This document shows positions 1 to 9,455 of a DNA stretch of 64,000 nt, piece after piece. Under the pieces are notes generated by a model. It was not told the DNA's origin. It saw only the letters and a program-made list of their open reading frames with translations, and did not search any database. Origin of the DNA: Methanoplanus sp. FWC-SCC4 (GTDB lineage: Archaea; Halobacteriota; Methanomicrobia; Methanomicrobiales; Methanomicrobiaceae); the NCBI RefSeq assembly GCF_032878975.1, contig NZ_CP043875.1, positions 372,001 to 436,000 on the forward strand. The letters are read 5' to 3'. A program made the translations under genes and the position numbers. Position 1 is the stretch's first letter; each line of letters begins with the position of its first letter.

Positions 1-408
1 GCCGCCGTTCTCTTCGATTTTTGCTTTGGCAGTTTCGGAAAATGCCTCGGCGGTTATGTTCATCTTATGTGTAACTTTTCCACCGCCAAGTATTTTATTA
101 ATTCCGATCTGCTCTGCATCTAAGATTATTGTGTCGCCATCGACAGTGGCGAATCCCCTTGCGACAAGTGAATCGATCATCTGATCGATATCGCCGATAT
201 CAAGGACTTTGTTTGCAGATCCGGTCTGGTTGAAAAATCCGTGTTTTCCATTGTGAACCTGACCTGCAAGGAGGAAGTGTGTGAAACGGTGGTCTCTGTG
301 ACCTGCACGTCCTTTTCCTCCACGATTTCCTGCACCACGACGATTTTTGTGTGTTCCACCACCGCATGTACGGGAACCACGGTATTTTGATCTTTTGTTT
401 ACAGGCAT
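1..408 (-). CDS. rpl15p: 50S ribosomal protein L15 (uL15), 3' end cut by the window edge
   Basis: This is the large-subunit protein uL15, truncated after 136 codons because the gene runs off the left edge. The start ATG is the complement of 406-408. The N-terminus is the Arg/Gly-rich extension typical of L15 (MPVNKRSKYRGSRTC, then repeated RGG/GRGR), followed by the conserved GHKG-like region. It is the last visible gene of the operon, seven bases after L30. In other archaea secY usually follows, but that lies outside the window. Confidence 0.95.
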   Translation of the reverse strand, partial: MPVNKRSKYRGSRTCGGGTHKNRRGAGNRGGKGRAGHRDHRFTHFLLAGQVHNGKHGFFNQTGSANKVLDIGDIDQMIDSLVARGFATVDGDTIILDAEQIGINKILGGGKVTHKMNITAEAFSETAKAKIEENGG

Positions 409-415
409 CTCCTTT

Positions 416-877
416 TCACCTCATTCTGTAAAGAAGGTTGTTTATCTCGCTTCCATAGTTACCAAGTGCTCCACCCTGCTGGTATGTGCGCTTGATAGAC
501 TTGTATCCTTTTCTAGGCGGGTGAAGGCGCAGAACTGGTTTTAATCCCGGAAGATCTGTAAGCTGTGCTTCTCCTGAACAGATTGCATTTGCAAATGAAC
601 TGATGTCTGCGAACTTTGAGTTCTCTTTGACATATTCATCTGTAAGTTTTACGTCTCCTGTCAGGCGTCCGCGTGTTTCAAGGATTGTTGCAAGTACTTC
701 TGAGTTTACTTCGCCGTATGCCACGTAATCCTTTACTTTCCTGATCATACCTGCATATGCAGGTGTGTCAGGGATAAGGACACAGTGGTTTATGTGGTGG
801 AGGCGGAGCATTTTGAGTGTGTCTTTGATCTCTTTTCTGGTGTTTACAACACCACGAACCTGAACAACGACGTACAT
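416..877 (-). CDS. rpl30p: 50S ribosomal protein L30 (uL30)
   Basis: A 153-residue archaeal/eukaryotic-type uL30. The N-terminal 60 residues form the L30 ferredoxin-like fold ([11 protein letters not shown], then an [13 protein letters not shown] stretch). The longer C-terminal part is normal for archaeal L30 and absent from bacterial L30. Its start overlaps the S5 stop by one base, which suggests translational coupling in the spc-type operon. Confidence 0.95.
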   Translation of the reverse strand: MYVVVQVRGVVNTRKEIKDTLKMLRLHHINHCVLIPDTPAYAGMIRKVKDYVAYGEVNSEVLATILETRGRLTGDVKLTDEYVKENSKFADISSFANAICSGEAQLTDLPGLKPVLRLHPPRKGYKSIKRTYQQGGALGNYGSEINNLLYRMR

Positions 878-1494
878 TATTGTGAGCCTCCCATTCTTAC
901 AAGGTTAGCCTGCTTGAGTGCATCGTAAGTTGCTTTTGCATAGTTTATGGTTGTACGTGTGTTACCGCTTGAGTAAGTCCATACATCACGAATACCTGCA
1001 AGGTGTAATACTTTCTTTCCGATGTCACCCGTTACAAGTCCGATTCCCTGTGGTGCCGGCACGAGTGTAACTTTTACACTGCCTGCCTTTCCTGTAGCAC
1101 GGACGGGGATTGAATGACCCTCACCACATGCACATTCCCAGCTGCCACAGCCTCTTTTGACTTTGATTATATTGATTTTTGCATTGGCAATTGCCTTTTT
1201 AATTGCATTTCCGACCTGGGCATCCTTTGCCTGGCCAAAGCCAATGTAACCATTGCTGTTTCCTACTACAACAGCACAGCGGAATTTAACACGTCTGCCA
1301 CTGTCGGTCATTCTCTGCACCATGTTGATGTCGAGTACTTCATCTTCAAGATCCGGGAGGAAGTAGTCAACGATCTGTGGCTCTTTGATTGGTCTTCCGC
1401 TTTCAAGCACAGTGTCAAGGCTTGGGATTTCTCCGGCGGCTACCTTCTTTCCGAGACCGGTGAGAGGAATCCATTCTTCCTGTTCAAAGGCCAT
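877..1494 (-). CDS. rps5p: 30S ribosomal protein S5 (uS5)
   Basis: A 205-residue archaeal uS5. The double-stranded-RNA-binding N-terminal domain lies near residues 55-120 ([17 protein letters not shown]), and the C-terminal S5 domain follows ([19 protein letters not shown]). In the small subunit S5 contributes to decoding fidelity and the mRNA entry site. It overlaps L18 upstream and L30 downstream by one base each, as expected for a tightly coupled ribosomal operon. Confidence 0.96.
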   Translation of the reverse strand: MAFEQEEWIPLTGLGKKVAAGEIPSLDTVLESGRPIKEPQIVDYFLPDLEDEVLDINMVQRMTDSGRRVKFRCAVVVGNSNGYIGFGQAKDAQVGNAIKKAIANAKINIIKVKRGCGSWECACGEGHSIPVRATGKAGSVKVTLVPAPQGIGLVTGDIGKKVLHLAGIRDVWTYSSGNTRTTINYAKATYDALKQANLVRMGGSQ

Positions 1495-2021
1495 TATCTC
1501 AGCTCCTTCATAATTGCATCTTCAACTGCTTCGACATTTTCTACAAGATCGCCTGCTCTCTCAGGAGCGTATTCTGCGATGTGTACTCCTTTTACCCTGT
1601 CATCATCAGGAAGGATATCCTCGCCATGAGGAATGTTGAAGCCTGCATTTACAGCTCCTTTCAGTGCTGCAAATATTTTTGCGCCGTATGTTGCACGGTG
1701 AAGACCAATGTCCAGAATTGCTTCTTCGTAGCCTGCATTGAATGCCTTGACTGCAAAGAGCATACCTGTAAGGTATGCAGCTGGTGTGTTTCCGGTTGCA
1801 CCTTTGTAGCCATATTTTTCAAGTTCACTTGAATATGCGGCAACAAGTGTTCTGTCACCATCAAGGTGAGCTTCAACAAGCTGACAGATGATCTGTTTGT
1901 TAGTCTTACGAACGACCATACGTGGTTTCTCGGAGAGGAGAAGTTTTAAGCGCTTGTAGTAGTCTGTTTTGCCTTCTCTGCGTCTGCGGAACTGGACAAA
2001 ATATCTTGGACCTGTTGCCAT
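1494..2021 (-). CDS. rpl18p: 50S ribosomal protein L18 (uL18)
   Basis: A 175-residue archaeal uL18, which binds 5S rRNA in the central protuberance. The basic N-terminus ([18 protein letters not shown]) and the [14 protein letters not shown] strand are characteristic. The length matches archaeal/eukaryotic L18/L5 rather than the shorter bacterial protein. The start overlaps the L19e stop by one base. Confidence 0.95.
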   Translation of the reverse strand: MATGPRYFVQFRRRREGKTDYYKRLKLLLSEKPRMVVRKTNKQIICQLVEAHLDGDRTLVAAYSSELEKYGYKGATGNTPAAYLTGMLFAVKAFNAGYEEAILDIGLHRATYGAKIFAALKGAVNAGFNIPHGEDILPDDDRVKGVHIAEYAPERAGDLVENVEAVEDAIMKELR

Positions 2022-2473
2022 TATTCCATCCTCCCTGAGATCTGCTCAAGCTGTGCCTTCATGTGGGCAACACTTCTGAACTGCCCTCCAGCTGCTTTTC
2101 TGTACATAATTCTGTATAAATGTGCGTCAATCTCGCCTTCATCACGGAGTGTGCGAAGTTCTCTTCTGATTGCGCGTATTTTTCTAATCCATATGCGCTT
2201 GGATGGATTGCGTGCTCCTGCTGCACCTTTCCTGCGTCCTGCACCTTTACAGTGACCGTATGAACGCTTTGCTGCAAGTACACGTGCTCTTCCGCGGCTT
2301 ATGCCCTTTACAGGTCTGGCGGAAATTGCACCTTCTTCAACAAGTCCTCTGATATCTTCGCGTGAAATAGCATTGGAGATCTCCTCTGCATTTTCAGGGT
2401 TCAGACATACACGGTTTACACCACATTTGAGAACTGCTGCTGCCATACGCTTCTGGTTTTTCAGATCACTCAT
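2021..2473 (-). CDS. rpl19e: 50S ribosomal protein L19e (eL19)
   Basis: A 150-residue eL19, a large-subunit protein found only in archaea and eukaryotes. Family features are the start [17 protein letters not shown], the central [20 protein letters not shown] basic helix region, and a long C-terminal helix. Its N-terminus overlaps the L32e C-terminus by 8 bases in another frame (2466-2473). Confidence 0.95.
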   Translation of the reverse strand: MSDLKNQKRMAAAVLKCGVNRVCLNPENAEEISNAISREDIRGLVEEGAISARPVKGISRGRARVLAAKRSYGHCKGAGRRKGAAGARNPSKRIWIRKIRAIRRELRTLRDEGEIDAHLYRIMYRKAAGGQFRSVAHMKAQLEQISGRME

Positions 2474-2897
2474 TGTCTTTCACCTCTTCTGCTGCTTCAG
2501 CGACCTCTCCGGTCTTTATTGAAACATCCTTTGGGTTTATGACTTTAAGTGTAAGCTCTGCAGCTTTTTCCTGAATTGAAGCACGCTTTTTGTTTCCAAC
2601 AGCTGCAGCAATCCTGATTGCCTGAATCTCTGAGTTAAGACCTTCGAGATCTGCTATGTTGAATACAAGTACTTCTTCGTATCCTGACGGGTGCATTCCG
2701 CGGACTGCCTTCGGGCTTCCAAAGCCTGATCTTGGGTGGCGTCCTTTTGCACGGTACTGCTTCCTCTGTTTGCTCTGAAGACCACGTGGTCTTCTCCAGG
2801 TGTCTTCAAGTTTCTTTTTCCGGGACAGACCCTGGCGCTTAAAGGTTGCACGCTGGGCGTTCCTTGCCCTTATCAGTCTTATTTTATCGTCAACCAT
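2466..2897 (-). CDS. rpl32e: 50S ribosomal protein L32e (eL32)
   Basis: A 143-residue eL32, restricted to archaea and eukaryotes. The core is [20 protein letters not shown] followed by a [19 protein letters not shown] segment, which is highly characteristic. The last 20 residues are acidic and probably disordered. It lies between L6 and L19e, the standard archaeal spc order. Confidence 0.95.
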   Translation of the reverse strand: MVDDKIRLIRARNAQRATFKRQGLSRKKKLEDTWRRPRGLQSKQRKQYRAKGRHPRSGFGSPKAVRGMHPSGYEEVLVFNIADLEGLNSEIQAIRIAAAVGNKKRASIQEKAAELTLKVINPKDVSIKTGEVAEAAEEVKDNE

Positions 2898-2903
2898 TTT
2901 TCA

Positions 2904-3428
2904 TCACGCCTTGTTTACGATGTAAATTCCGTCCTGGAAAACGCGTGAATCACGTCCACGGACTTTTGTTGCTCTCTCAATTCTCCCTGATGCAGTTCCT
3001 ACCATTTCTTTGTTAATTCCTGTCAGTGTGATTTCATCACCGCTGATTTTAATCTTGACACCTTCTGGAATTTCAGCGAAACGGGATTCCTTTTCACCGA
3101 GGAAGTTTGCGATCTCAAGTTTGTTTCCGCTGGTCTTGAGCTGAATTGGGAAGTGACTGTATACAACTTTCATTGTATAGACATACTCTTCGGTAACGCC
3201 TCTGCACATATTTTTTGCGTGTGATGCGTATGTTCCGAGCATAGCGGTAATCTTCTTCCTTGTTGATTCGGTTGAAACAACGAATTCCCCTTCTTCAATT
3301 TTTATGTTGACATTGGGGTAGTGCATATTTCTCTCAATTTTTCCTTTAGGTCCGGAAACAGAGAGAGTTGAACCGATAATTTCAGCGTTGACACCCTCCG
3401 GAATTGTAACTTTTCTTTCTGTGATCAT
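2904..3428 (-). CDS. rpl6p: 50S ribosomal protein L6 (uL6)
   Basis: A 174-residue uL6 made of two repeated alpha/beta domains (about residues 1-80 and 81-174). The second domain has the VVYSHFPIQLKTSGNKLEIANFLG signature region of archaeal L6. It binds 23S rRNA helix 97 near the factor-binding site. It lies 12 bases downstream of S8. Confidence 0.95.
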   Translation of the reverse strand: MITERKVTIPEGVNAEIIGSTLSVSGPKGKIERNMHYPNVNIKIEEGEFVVSTESTRKKITAMLGTYASHAKNMCRGVTEEYVYTMKVVYSHFPIQLKTSGNKLEIANFLGEKESRFAEIPEGVKIKISGDEITLTGINKEMVGTASGRIERATKVRGRDSRVFQDGIYIVNKA

Positions 3429-3440
3429 TTCCTGTCACCT

Positions 3441-3833
3441 TTAGTATACATATCCGAGAAGTTCTCCGCCTACACCGAGACGGCGTGCATTTTCGTGTGA
3501 CAGAACACCCTTTGATGTTGTAATCAGGAGTATTCCAAAGTTCTTTGCAGGGAGGTACTGGTTTTCCCATTTTTCAAGTTCATCAACACTAACAGCAAAA
3601 CGCGGGCTGATAACGCCGCATTTGTTTATGTTTCCGTTGAGTGAGATCCTGAACTGTCCGCCTCTGCCGTCATCGATAAGCTCGAAGCTTTCAATGTAGT
3701 TCTCTTCCTTCATGATGCCGAGCATTGCTCCAAGAAGTTTGCCTGCGGGTTCGACAATACATTCTGTCTTACCTACGTCAGAGGCGTTTTTGATAGCGCT
3801 CATTGCATCTGCAATTGGATTAAGCCTTGTCAT
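3441..3833 (-). CDS. rps8p: 30S ribosomal protein S8 (uS8)
   Basis: A 130-residue uS8, a primary 16S rRNA-binding protein of the platform. It begins with the near-invariant [14 protein letters not shown] and ends with [29 protein letters not shown], matching the archaeal S8/S15A C-terminus. In bacteria S8 represses its own operon; nothing here shows whether that applies. Confidence 0.96.
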   Translation of the reverse strand: MTRLNPIADAMSAIKNASDVGKTECIVEPAGKLLGAMLGIMKEENYIESFELIDDGRGGQFRISLNGNINKCGVISPRFAVSVDELEKWENQYLPAKNFGILLITTSKGVLSHENARRLGVGGELLGYVY

Positions 3834-3847
3834 CTTTAAACACCCTC

Positions 3848-4024
3848 TTAGTTCATCTTCTTAAAGCCGATCTTCGGAGCAGATTCACGGAAGCACTGGC
3901 GACAGAGCATAATATTGTACCTGCGTACAAGACCCTGCTTTCTTCCGCACATCTGGCATTCGTTAGCACCGCGTCCAAATATTTTTGCAGGTGCTTCCTG
4001 TTCATTTGAATTTTTTTCAGCCAT
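3848..4024 (-). CDS. rps14p: 30S ribosomal protein S14 (uS14), zinc-binding
   Basis: A short gene of 58 residues starting at ATG 4024 and ending with TAA at 3848. Two CxxC pairs (ECQMCGR and LCRQCFRE) form the zinc site of the short archaeal uS14. The C-terminus APKIGFKK is conserved. The N-terminal 12 residues are a lysine/glutamate-rich extension. It sits between L5 and S8, its expected place. Confidence 0.94.
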   Translation of the reverse strand: MAEKNSNEQEAPAKIFGRGANECQMCGRKQGLVRRYNIMLCRQCFRESAPKIGFKKMN

Positions 4025-4026
4025 GT

Positions 4027-4533
4027 TTACTGCACCTCGACACCAAATTCTTCTTCCATGAATTTGATTGCTTCTTCGCTTGTCACTCTCTGCTTCTCAG
4101 GAAGTTTTTTTGTCTGAATGCTTCTTCTTGCGATACGAACACCTTTCTTCTCAAGGATGACGTTTACATCCATACCATAGATACCGATCATTGGATCGTA
4201 ATTCTGGGTTGGGAAATCTGTGTGTTCTTCAATACCGTAAGAAATATTTCCTGATTTGTCAAACTGGCTTGCAAAGAGTTTTTTCTCGATGATTTCGAGT
4301 GATGTACGGACAAATTCCTCAGCCTTTTCTCCTCTGAGATAGACTTTGCAACCGATTGGCTGGCCTTTTCTGATACCAAATGCCGGCTGGGTGCGTTTTG
4401 CAATTGTCCTTACTGACTGCTGGCCTGTAATTTCTTTCAGGATTGTTTCAGCTTTAACCAGTTTTTCACCGGCTTCGCCTACTGCCATGTGGACAACGAT
4501 CTTGTCAATGTGCAGATTCTGCATTGGGTTCAT
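4027..4533 (-). CDS. rpl5p: 50S ribosomal protein L5 (uL5)
   Basis: A 168-residue uL5, the 5S rRNA-binding protein of the central protuberance. The start [22 protein letters not shown] and the [21 protein letters not shown] region are typical of archaeal L5 (eukaryotic L11 family). The start codon overlaps the S4e stop by one base. Confidence 0.95.
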   Translation of the reverse strand: MNPMQNLHIDKIVVHMAVGEAGEKLVKAETILKEITGQQSVRTIAKRTQPAFGIRKGQPIGCKVYLRGEKAEEFVRTSLEIIEKKLFASQFDKSGNISYGIEEHTDFPTQNYDPMIGIYGMDVNVILEKKGVRIARRSIQTKKLPEKQRVTSEEAIKFMEEEFGVEVQ

Positions 4534-5264
4534 TACTCTTCAATCCCCCATTCCTTGATTACGGACTCTGATTTTCCAACCATGAAGGTATAATCTTCAA
4601 CAGTGTCGAATTCTTCGCCACTCTTTTCTTCTACAAGATAAATCCTGTTGGAGATGCTTCCGGGAATTACATTGATCTTTGTAATTTTGCCAACCTTTCC
4701 TGAGTGGCGTCCACCAATGATCATTGCAACATTTCCTTCTGCAAATGGGAAGTGGTCCACTACTGTAAAGTGTCCGTCGCCTTCTGCAATATTCAGAACA
4801 ACTGAATCTTTAGGCTTGTATTCCTGTGAATCAACGAGAATGTTTGCACCGTAGCGGAGATTGAGCTGGATCTTTCCACCCTTTACAATTGTCTTGTCGG
4901 CAATTTTGCAAAGGCGTGTTTTTGCATCTTCTTCTGAGATGTCCACTGAGACATAGTCGCCCTTCTTGTTGCGGAGAATTCTGAAGTATTTCTCCATCTT
5001 TGGAATTGCAACGATATCAAAAACTCCCAATCCCATTTTAGGATCAGTGCATACCTTGCCGTTTACAATAATTGATCTTGAGCTAAGGATCTTTTTGACC
5101 TCTTTCATGTTGAGGGCAAGTCCGGTGTGATCTCTTAACCAGACAACCATTGGCATTGCATTCTTGTTATGTGGACCTGGAGCGGTCTTTGTAATGAATA
5201 CGTTTTGCTTTTTTGCAATACGCCATCCTGTTGGCGCATTAAGTCTCTTAATATGGTTTGACAT
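4533..5264 (-). CDS. rps4e: 30S ribosomal protein S4e (eS4)
   Basis: A 243-residue eS4, found only in archaea and eukaryotes and unrelated to bacterial S4 apart from the S4 RNA-binding fold. An N-terminal basic leader (HIKRLNAPTGWRI) is followed by an S4 domain near residues 42-100 and a C-terminal KOW-like segment near 175-205 (GNVAMIIGGRHSGKVGKI). It overlaps L24 and L5 by one base each. Confidence 0.95.
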   Translation of the reverse strand: MSNHIKRLNAPTGWRIAKKQNVFITKTAPGPHNKNAMPMVVWLRDHTGLALNMKEVKKILSSRSIIVNGKVCTDPKMGLGVFDIVAIPKMEKYFRILRNKKGDYVSVDISEEDAKTRLCKIADKTIVKGGKIQLNLRYGANILVDSQEYKPKDSVVLNIAEGDGHFTVVDHFPFAEGNVAMIIGGRHSGKVGKITKINVIPGSISNRIYLVEEKSGEEFDTVEDYTFMVGKSESVIKEWGIEE

Positions 5265-5635
5265 TAGTTCTTACCCTCCAGTCTTCCTTCACGAAGTTTG
5301 TCGTTCAGATTGAGTTTTACAATCTGCACATTTGATGCATATACAGGTCTTGGCACTTCGGTTCCGTCAACTTTTGTTACGGAAACTCCGTGAACCAGAA
5401 CTGTACCTGCTTCTGTGTTGACTGAGTCAACAACTGCTTCTTCGCCTTTGAAATCTCCACGGAGAACCTTTACGGTGTCACCCTCAACTACGCGGAATGA
5501 ACACTTGCCATATTTTTCTTTGAGTTCTTTTGAAAGGCTTGCGTTAAGGAATTTTCCACGCATGTGTGCAGGTGCATTGTAGCGTGCTTTACGCTGTTTT
5601 CTTGGCTGACTGCTTGCAATTCTTACCATTACCAA
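5264..5635 (-). CDS. rpl24p: 50S ribosomal protein L24 (uL24)
   Basis: A 123-residue uL24. The conserved N-terminus is SSQPRKQRKARYNAPAH, and a KOW motif follows near residues 50-75 (GDTVKVLRGDFKGEEAVV). Two in-frame starts lie close together, 5635 and 5629 (MVMVRIASS); MVRIASS at 5629 resembles homologues more, so the outer coordinate may be two codons long. Confidence 0.94.
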   Translation of the reverse strand: MVMVRIASSQPRKQRKARYNAPAHMRGKFLNASLSKELKEKYGKCSFRVVEGDTVKVLRGDFKGEEAVVDSVNTEAGTVLVHGVSVTKVDGTEVPRPVYASNVQIVKLNLNDKLREGRLEGKN

Positions 5636-5641
5636 TACACC

Positions 5642-6040
5642 TCACACGATGATTGTCGCCATTGAACCAATCTTTGGAAAACGCTCGGCAACTTCACGGG
5701 CCACAGGGCCTTTGATTTCTGTGCCTTTTGGTTCACCACGTTCGTTTGTGATGACCATTGCATTGTCCTCGAAAGTCAGACGAAGTCCGTTCACTCTTCT
5801 AATTTCTTTTTTCTGCCTGATTACGACTGCTTTTTCAAGCTTGCGGCGCATTTCAGGAGTACCCTTCTTTACAGAAACTGTTGCCATGTCGCCAAGACCA
5901 AGTTTTGGCTGACGTCTGCGGACACCATGGTACTTGTCGACAGATACAATCTGTACCTGACGTGAACCGGTGTTGTCTGCACAGGTTAATTTTGAACCTG
6001 TTGAAATTGCCCTTGGAATTTTAGACTGAATTGCTTTCAT
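5642..6040 (-). CDS. rpl14p: 50S ribosomal protein L14 (uL14)
   Basis: A 132-residue uL14, part of the intersubunit bridge and factor-binding face. Conserved segments include [31 protein letters not shown], and the end GSMATIIV. Its start overlaps the S17 stop by four bases (ATGA type). Confidence 0.96.
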   Translation of the reverse strand: MKAIQSKIPRAISTGSKLTCADNTGSRQVQIVSVDKYHGVRRRQPKLGLGDMATVSVKKGTPEMRRKLEKAVVIRQKKEIRRVNGLRLTFEDNAMVITNERGEPKGTEIKGPVAREVAERFPKIGSMATIIV

Positions 6041-6363
6041 TCCTCAGACACCTCTACTACAACAAATTTCTTTGTCTTGGAAATTGGCCTGCATTCAGCG
6101 ATTTTTACTACATCGCCGACTTTGGCGCCAAGACATGGAGGGTTGTGTGCGTGAAGCTTTGATGAGCGTTTTTCGTAACGCTTGTATTTCTTCACGTAGT
6201 GCAGGTAATCTCTTGATACTACAATTGATCCCTGCATGCGGTCACTCACGACTTTACCGGTAATCACCTGGCCGCGTACTGGCAAAGTGCCGTGAAATGG
6301 ACAGTTTACGTCATTGCATTCCTTCTCCGGAATTGCGACGTTTAACCCTGTGTTTTTAGCCAT
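6037..6363 (-). CDS. rps17p: 30S ribosomal protein S17 (uS17)
   Basis: A 108-residue archaeal uS17, a primary 16S rRNA-binding protein. The N-terminal extension contains [18 protein letters not shown], typical of archaeal/eukaryotic S17/S11. The OB-fold has [20 protein letters not shown] and the KLHAHNPPC segment. It is directly preceded by the Rpp29 gene. Confidence 0.95.
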   Translation of the reverse strand: MAKNTGLNVAIPEKECNDVNCPFHGTLPVRGQVITGKVVSDRMQGSIVVSRDYLHYVKKYKRYEKRSSKLHAHNPPCLGAKVGDVVKIAECRPISKTKKFVVVEVSEE

Positions 6364-6365
6364 AT

Positions 6366-6647
6366 TTACCTCAGATTTTTGATTCGCATGCTGATTCTTT
6401 TTTCAGGCTGCATAACCAACACTGATCCATCAACCCTTAGACGGGTCTCATCTGGAAGATGAAGGTCAATTTTTAAGCCTGTTTTCTGCACTTTTTTGAG
6501 GCCGTTCCCAGAATGTATTGTCAGCAGATTTTTGCTTTCATCAACAATTATACCGGTTATTCCAATCTGCGAAGGATTGGTTGAATTGGAGATATATATC
6601 TCCAGACCGATTAATTCATGTCTGCATACATTCTGAGGTGTGATCAA
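6366..6647 (-). CDS. rnp1: RNase P protein component 1 (Rpp29/Pop4 family)
   Basis: A 93-residue protein matching the archaeal RNase P subunit Rpp29, which stabilises the specificity domain of the RNase P RNA during tRNA 5' processing. The Sm-like beta barrel is visible in [33 protein letters not shown] and the C-terminal [15 protein letters not shown]. Its start overlaps the L29 stop by four bases. Its place between L29 and S17 is the normal archaeal one. Confidence 0.9.
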   Translation of the reverse strand: MITPQNVCRHELIGLEIYISNSTNPSQIGITGIIVDESKNLLTIHSGNGLKKVQKTGLKIDLHLPDETRLRVDGSVLVMQPEKRISMRIKNLR

Positions 6648-6850
6648 GCCTCTTTTCTCCGTTTGTTCTGCTCAGTTTTGATTCTTGCAATGGTGCGCTT
6701 GATTTCGTGAATGCGGCCGGGGTTCTCCGGTGCTCCACCTGCGCTTACCTTTCCAAGATCCTGAACAAGTTCAAGTTCAAGCTTGTCAAGCTGTTCTGAC
6801 AATTCGACATCACTGAACTGTGCAACTTCTGATGCACGAAAGATAGCCAT
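6644..6850 (-). CDS. rpl29p: 50S ribosomal protein L29 (uL29)
   Basis: A 68-residue uL29, an antiparallel helical hairpin at the polypeptide exit. I place the start at 6850 (MAIFRASEVAQFSD). An upstream in-frame extension would reach 6904 but lies entirely inside the S3 gene and resembles nothing in the family. The family core is LDKLELELVQDLGKVSAGG followed by IHEIKRTIARIKTEQNKRR. Confidence 0.93.
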   Translation of the reverse strand: MAIFRASEVAQFSDVELSEQLDKLELELVQDLGKVSAGGAPENPGRIHEIKRTIARIKTEQNKRRKEA

Positions 6851-6851
6851 T

Positions 6852-7583
6852 TCAGAAATCCTCCTCTGCGGGTACGTCCTCTGCGGCTTCCATCTCTTCG
6901 TCAATCTCTTTTCCGATGACCTCTTCTGCAGGAATATCTTCGATTTCCTCTTCTACAGGTTTGGTTTCAACGGGTTCCTTAACAGGTTCTGCTTCGAGAA
7001 TTTCAAAGTGATCTGGAAGTTGTGCACCAGGAGGAACGATTCTTACGGTACATCCGATAGTTCCGAGTTTTTTGACTGCGATTGCATATCCGTGTTCAAC
7101 AATTGTCAGACTTGGTTCGCCTGCAAATTTGACGTATCCTTCTGAGAACTTCTGAACACGTGAACGTGCACCTGTAAGTTTTCCTGACATTACAACCTGA
7201 CAGCCAAGTGCGCCTGATTCCATGACTCGGCGAAGGATGCTGGATCCTGCCTTACGGAAGTACCATCCGCGTTCAAGTGAATTTGCAAGGCGTTCTGCCA
7301 TGATCTGTGCATTGAATGCCGGATTTTCTACCTGCTGGACTTCAATCTGTGGTGATTCGATATTGTATTCGTTCTGGAGTGTTGCTGTAAGTTCACGTAC
7401 AACTTTTCCGCCCTTTCCGATTACAATACCAGGTTTCTCAGCGAAGATTGTGATCTGTGTCCCAAGGGGAGTACGAACAATTTCCATTCCGCCGTATCCG
7501 GCTCTCTTGAGTTCTTTTGAGAGGTACTGCTCAACGCGTGCTCCGCGAACACCGTCCTCAACAAATCTTTTCTCTACTGCCAA
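6852..7583 (-). CDS. rps3p: 30S ribosomal protein S3 (uS3)
   Basis: A 243-residue uS3 lining the mRNA entry channel. An N-terminal KH type-2 domain carries the GxxG loop (IVIGKGGKVVREL, about residues 52-66), and the S3 C-terminal domain follows (LTGARSRVQKFSEGYVKF). The last 45 residues are strongly acidic (EEEIEDIPAEE...), a low-complexity tail common in archaeal S3. Confidence 0.95.
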   Translation of the reverse strand: MAVEKRFVEDGVRGARVEQYLSKELKRAGYGGMEIVRTPLGTQITIFAEKPGIVIGKGGKVVRELTATLQNEYNIESPQIEVQQVENPAFNAQIMAERLANSLERGWYFRKAGSSILRRVMESGALGCQVVMSGKLTGARSRVQKFSEGYVKFAGEPSLTIVEHGYAIAVKKLGTIGCTVRIVPPGAQLPDHFEILEAEPVKEPVETKPVEEEIEDIPAEEVIGKEIDEEMEAAEDVPAEEDF

Positions 7584-8045
7584 TTACTCCACCTCTCTGA
7601 CCATAATTTCGACATTTGCGGACTCTGCGAATTTCGCTGTAGCCCTTCCCATTGCACGCGGGAAGATTCCGCGCTGTCTTCTTCCTCTGTTGGATGTTGC
7701 GAAGAAGATCTCAAGTTTCTCAGTATCAAGACCGATGTATTCCGCATTTTTCTCAACTGATCTGAGAACTTTGAGGAATTCGGATGATGCTTTGACAGGG
7801 TATCTTCCAGCGTCCCATTTGTCAAGACCTCTTTTGTGTGCAACATTTCTGTTGAATCTCTTGAATGGAATTGCCTTCTTGAGGGCCACAACATCTTCGA
7901 GGTATGCAATTGCTTCCTTTGTTGTCTTGCCTTTGATGAATCTTGTGATCTCAATGGCATGCTTTGGAGAGATTGGAAGTTCGTTAGCCTTTGCACGGGC
8001 AATCTGTTCGGCTTCCATCTTAAGTGAATAGTTTGTTCTTGCCAT
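7584..8045 (-). CDS. rpl22p: 50S ribosomal protein L22 (uL22)
   Basis: A 153-residue archaeal uL22, which contacts all 23S domains and lines the exit tunnel. Recognisable parts are NELPISPKHAIEITRFIKGK, VAHKRGLDKWDAGRYPVKA, and the tunnel-loop region RGRRQRGIFPRAMGRATAK. It ends one base before the S3 start. Confidence 0.95.
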   Translation of the reverse strand: MARTNYSLKMEAEQIARAKANELPISPKHAIEITRFIKGKTTKEAIAYLEDVVALKKAIPFKRFNRNVAHKRGLDKWDAGRYPVKASSEFLKVLRSVEKNAEYIGLDTEKLEIFFATSNRGRRQRGIFPRAMGRATAKFAESANVEIMVREVE

Positions 8046-8050
8046 TTACA

Positions 8051-8464
8051 TCACTTCAGTGGGACGAATTTACTGGATCTTGTTGCACCGATACCAGCAC
8101 TACCGTGTGAGACACGTTTTCTTGTAAGTGCGAATTCACCAAGATACATGAATACAGCTTCAGGCTGAATTTCTACTTTGGTAAATTCCTTACCGTTGTA
8201 CACTTCGATTGTCTTTCCAATCATATCGGGCATGATTACCAGATCACGAATGTGGGTTCTGATACGCTCTTTGCCTTCTCTGACTTCAGCAAGAACCTTC
8301 TCATGTCCTTCTGACAGACCGCGGTTGTATTTGCGGCGTGCCCTTGACGGCATGATAGGGAGAAGCTCGCTCAGACTCATTTGCTGAAGTTCTTCAATTT
8401 TAAAGCCGTGGTAGGTAAATTCCTCTTTTCGCCTCGGCAATCTCTTCTGCGTTTTCTTTGCCAT
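8051..8464 (-). CDS. rps19p: 30S ribosomal protein S19 (uS19)
   Basis: A 137-residue archaeal uS19, in the head of the small subunit. The conserved [36 protein letters not shown] and [17 protein letters not shown] segments are present. The N-terminal 30 residues ([19 protein letters not shown]) are the archaeal/eukaryotic S15-type extension. Confidence 0.96.
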   Translation of the reverse strand: MAKKTQKRLPRRKEEFTYHGFKIEELQQMSLSELLPIMPSRARRKYNRGLSEGHEKVLAEVREGKERIRTHIRDLVIMPDMIGKTIEVYNGKEFTKVEIQPEAVFMYLGEFALTRKRVSHGSAGIGATRSSKFVPLK

Positions 8465-8479
8465 AGTTTGCTACACTCC

Positions 8480-9193
8480 TTATTTCCTGCCTGTCCTCTT
8501 TGCAGCGATATGTCCGACTTTTCTACCTGGTGATGTACCACGTGATACTGTCTTTGGACGTCCACAGTGCTGATGTCCACCGCCACCGAACGGGTGGTCG
8601 ATTACGTTCATACAGACACCTTTGACACGAGGCCATTTTGCTGCCTGTGACTTCATCTTGTGGAATTTCTTTCCTGCTTTTACAAACGGTTTTTCACTGC
8701 GTCCTCCGCCGGCTACAATACCAACGGTTGCACGGCAGTCCCCGTGGAACCACTTGTGTTTGCCGCTTGGCATTTTTATTCCGACGCGTCCGTCATCGGA
8801 TTTACCGATAACCTGGGACTGAACTCCGCTTGAACGGATGAATTTACCGCCATCGTTGGGTCTTGCCTCAACATTGCATACATATGCACCGACAGGAATG
8901 TCGATAAGTTTCAGAGTGTTCCCGTTTTTGACTTCTGCTTCAGGTCCCCATGCAACATTGTCGCCAACTCCCATGCCTTCTGTAACGAGCATGAAAATCT
9001 TCTCACCTTCTGCGAGGACAACCTTTGCAATAGGTGCGTGACGTGCAGGGTCATGTTCAATATCAATAATTTCTCCGCGTACGGTTGTTGATATGTTACC
9101 GGGGTGCTTGAGTGAAGCCTTGTATTTATGTGACGGTGCACGGTATACAGGACCTCCACGACCACGGTTTTGCGAGATAATGCGTTTTCCCAT
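8480..9193 (-). CDS. rpl2p: 50S ribosomal protein L2 (uL2)
   Basis: A 237-residue uL2, essential for subunit association and close to the peptidyl-transferase centre. The OB-fold and SH3-like domains are followed by the catalysis-associated loop MNVIDHPFGGGGHQHCG, with the conserved histidine in the GGGxH region. It is placed between L23 and S19 as in the S10 operon. Confidence 0.97.
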   Translation of the reverse strand: MGKRIISQNRGRGGPVYRAPSHKYKASLKHPGNISTTVRGEIIDIEHDPARHAPIAKVVLAEGEKIFMLVTEGMGVGDNVAWGPEAEVKNGNTLKLIDIPVGAYVCNVEARPNDGGKFIRSSGVQSQVIGKSDDGRVGIKMPSGKHKWFHGDCRATVGIVAGGGRSEKPFVKAGKKFHKMKSQAAKWPRVKGVCMNVIDHPFGGGGHQHCGRPKTVSRGTSPGRKVGHIAAKRTGRK

Positions 9194-9204
9194 TTACACC
9201 ACCC

Positions 9205-9453
9205 TCACATTACTCCGAGTCTGCTGAGGATCTCTTCGCCTGCTTTTTCGTCAGCGAATGTGACCATTGCCTTTTTCTGACCTTTCATTGTCATGAGGGT
9301 CTTTACAGAGACAACTTCCTTGTCGAACATCCTCTCGATCTCTTTTGCAATCTGTTTCTTTGTTGCTGCGCGATCTACTATGAACTGGAGTTTTCCTTTG
9401 TACTCAAGGTCCATTGATGCCTTTTCTGAAACATATGGGTTCTTGATTATCAT
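9205..9453 (-). CDS. rpl23p: 50S ribosomal protein L23 (uL23)
   Basis: An 82-residue uL23 at the tunnel exit, where SRP and other nascent-chain factors dock. Typical segments are YVSEKASMDLE, LQFIVDRAATKKQIAKEIE and VVSVKTLMTMKGQKKAMV. The short length is normal for archaea. Confidence 0.95.
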   Translation of the reverse strand: MIIKNPYVSEKASMDLEYKGKLQFIVDRAATKKQIAKEIERMFDKEVVSVKTLMTMKGQKKAMVTFADEKAGEEILSRLGVM

Positions 9454-9455
9454 TT

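Noticed and set aside
6851-6904. N-terminal extension of L29
   Set aside because: It lies within the S3 gene and does not resemble L29 N-termini.
7222-8031. 269-codon plus-strand reading frame over S3 and L22
   Set aside because: It is antisense to two well-conserved ribosomal genes, its translation is rich in Ser/Arg/Pro as expected from a mirror frame, and no ribosome-binding site precedes it.
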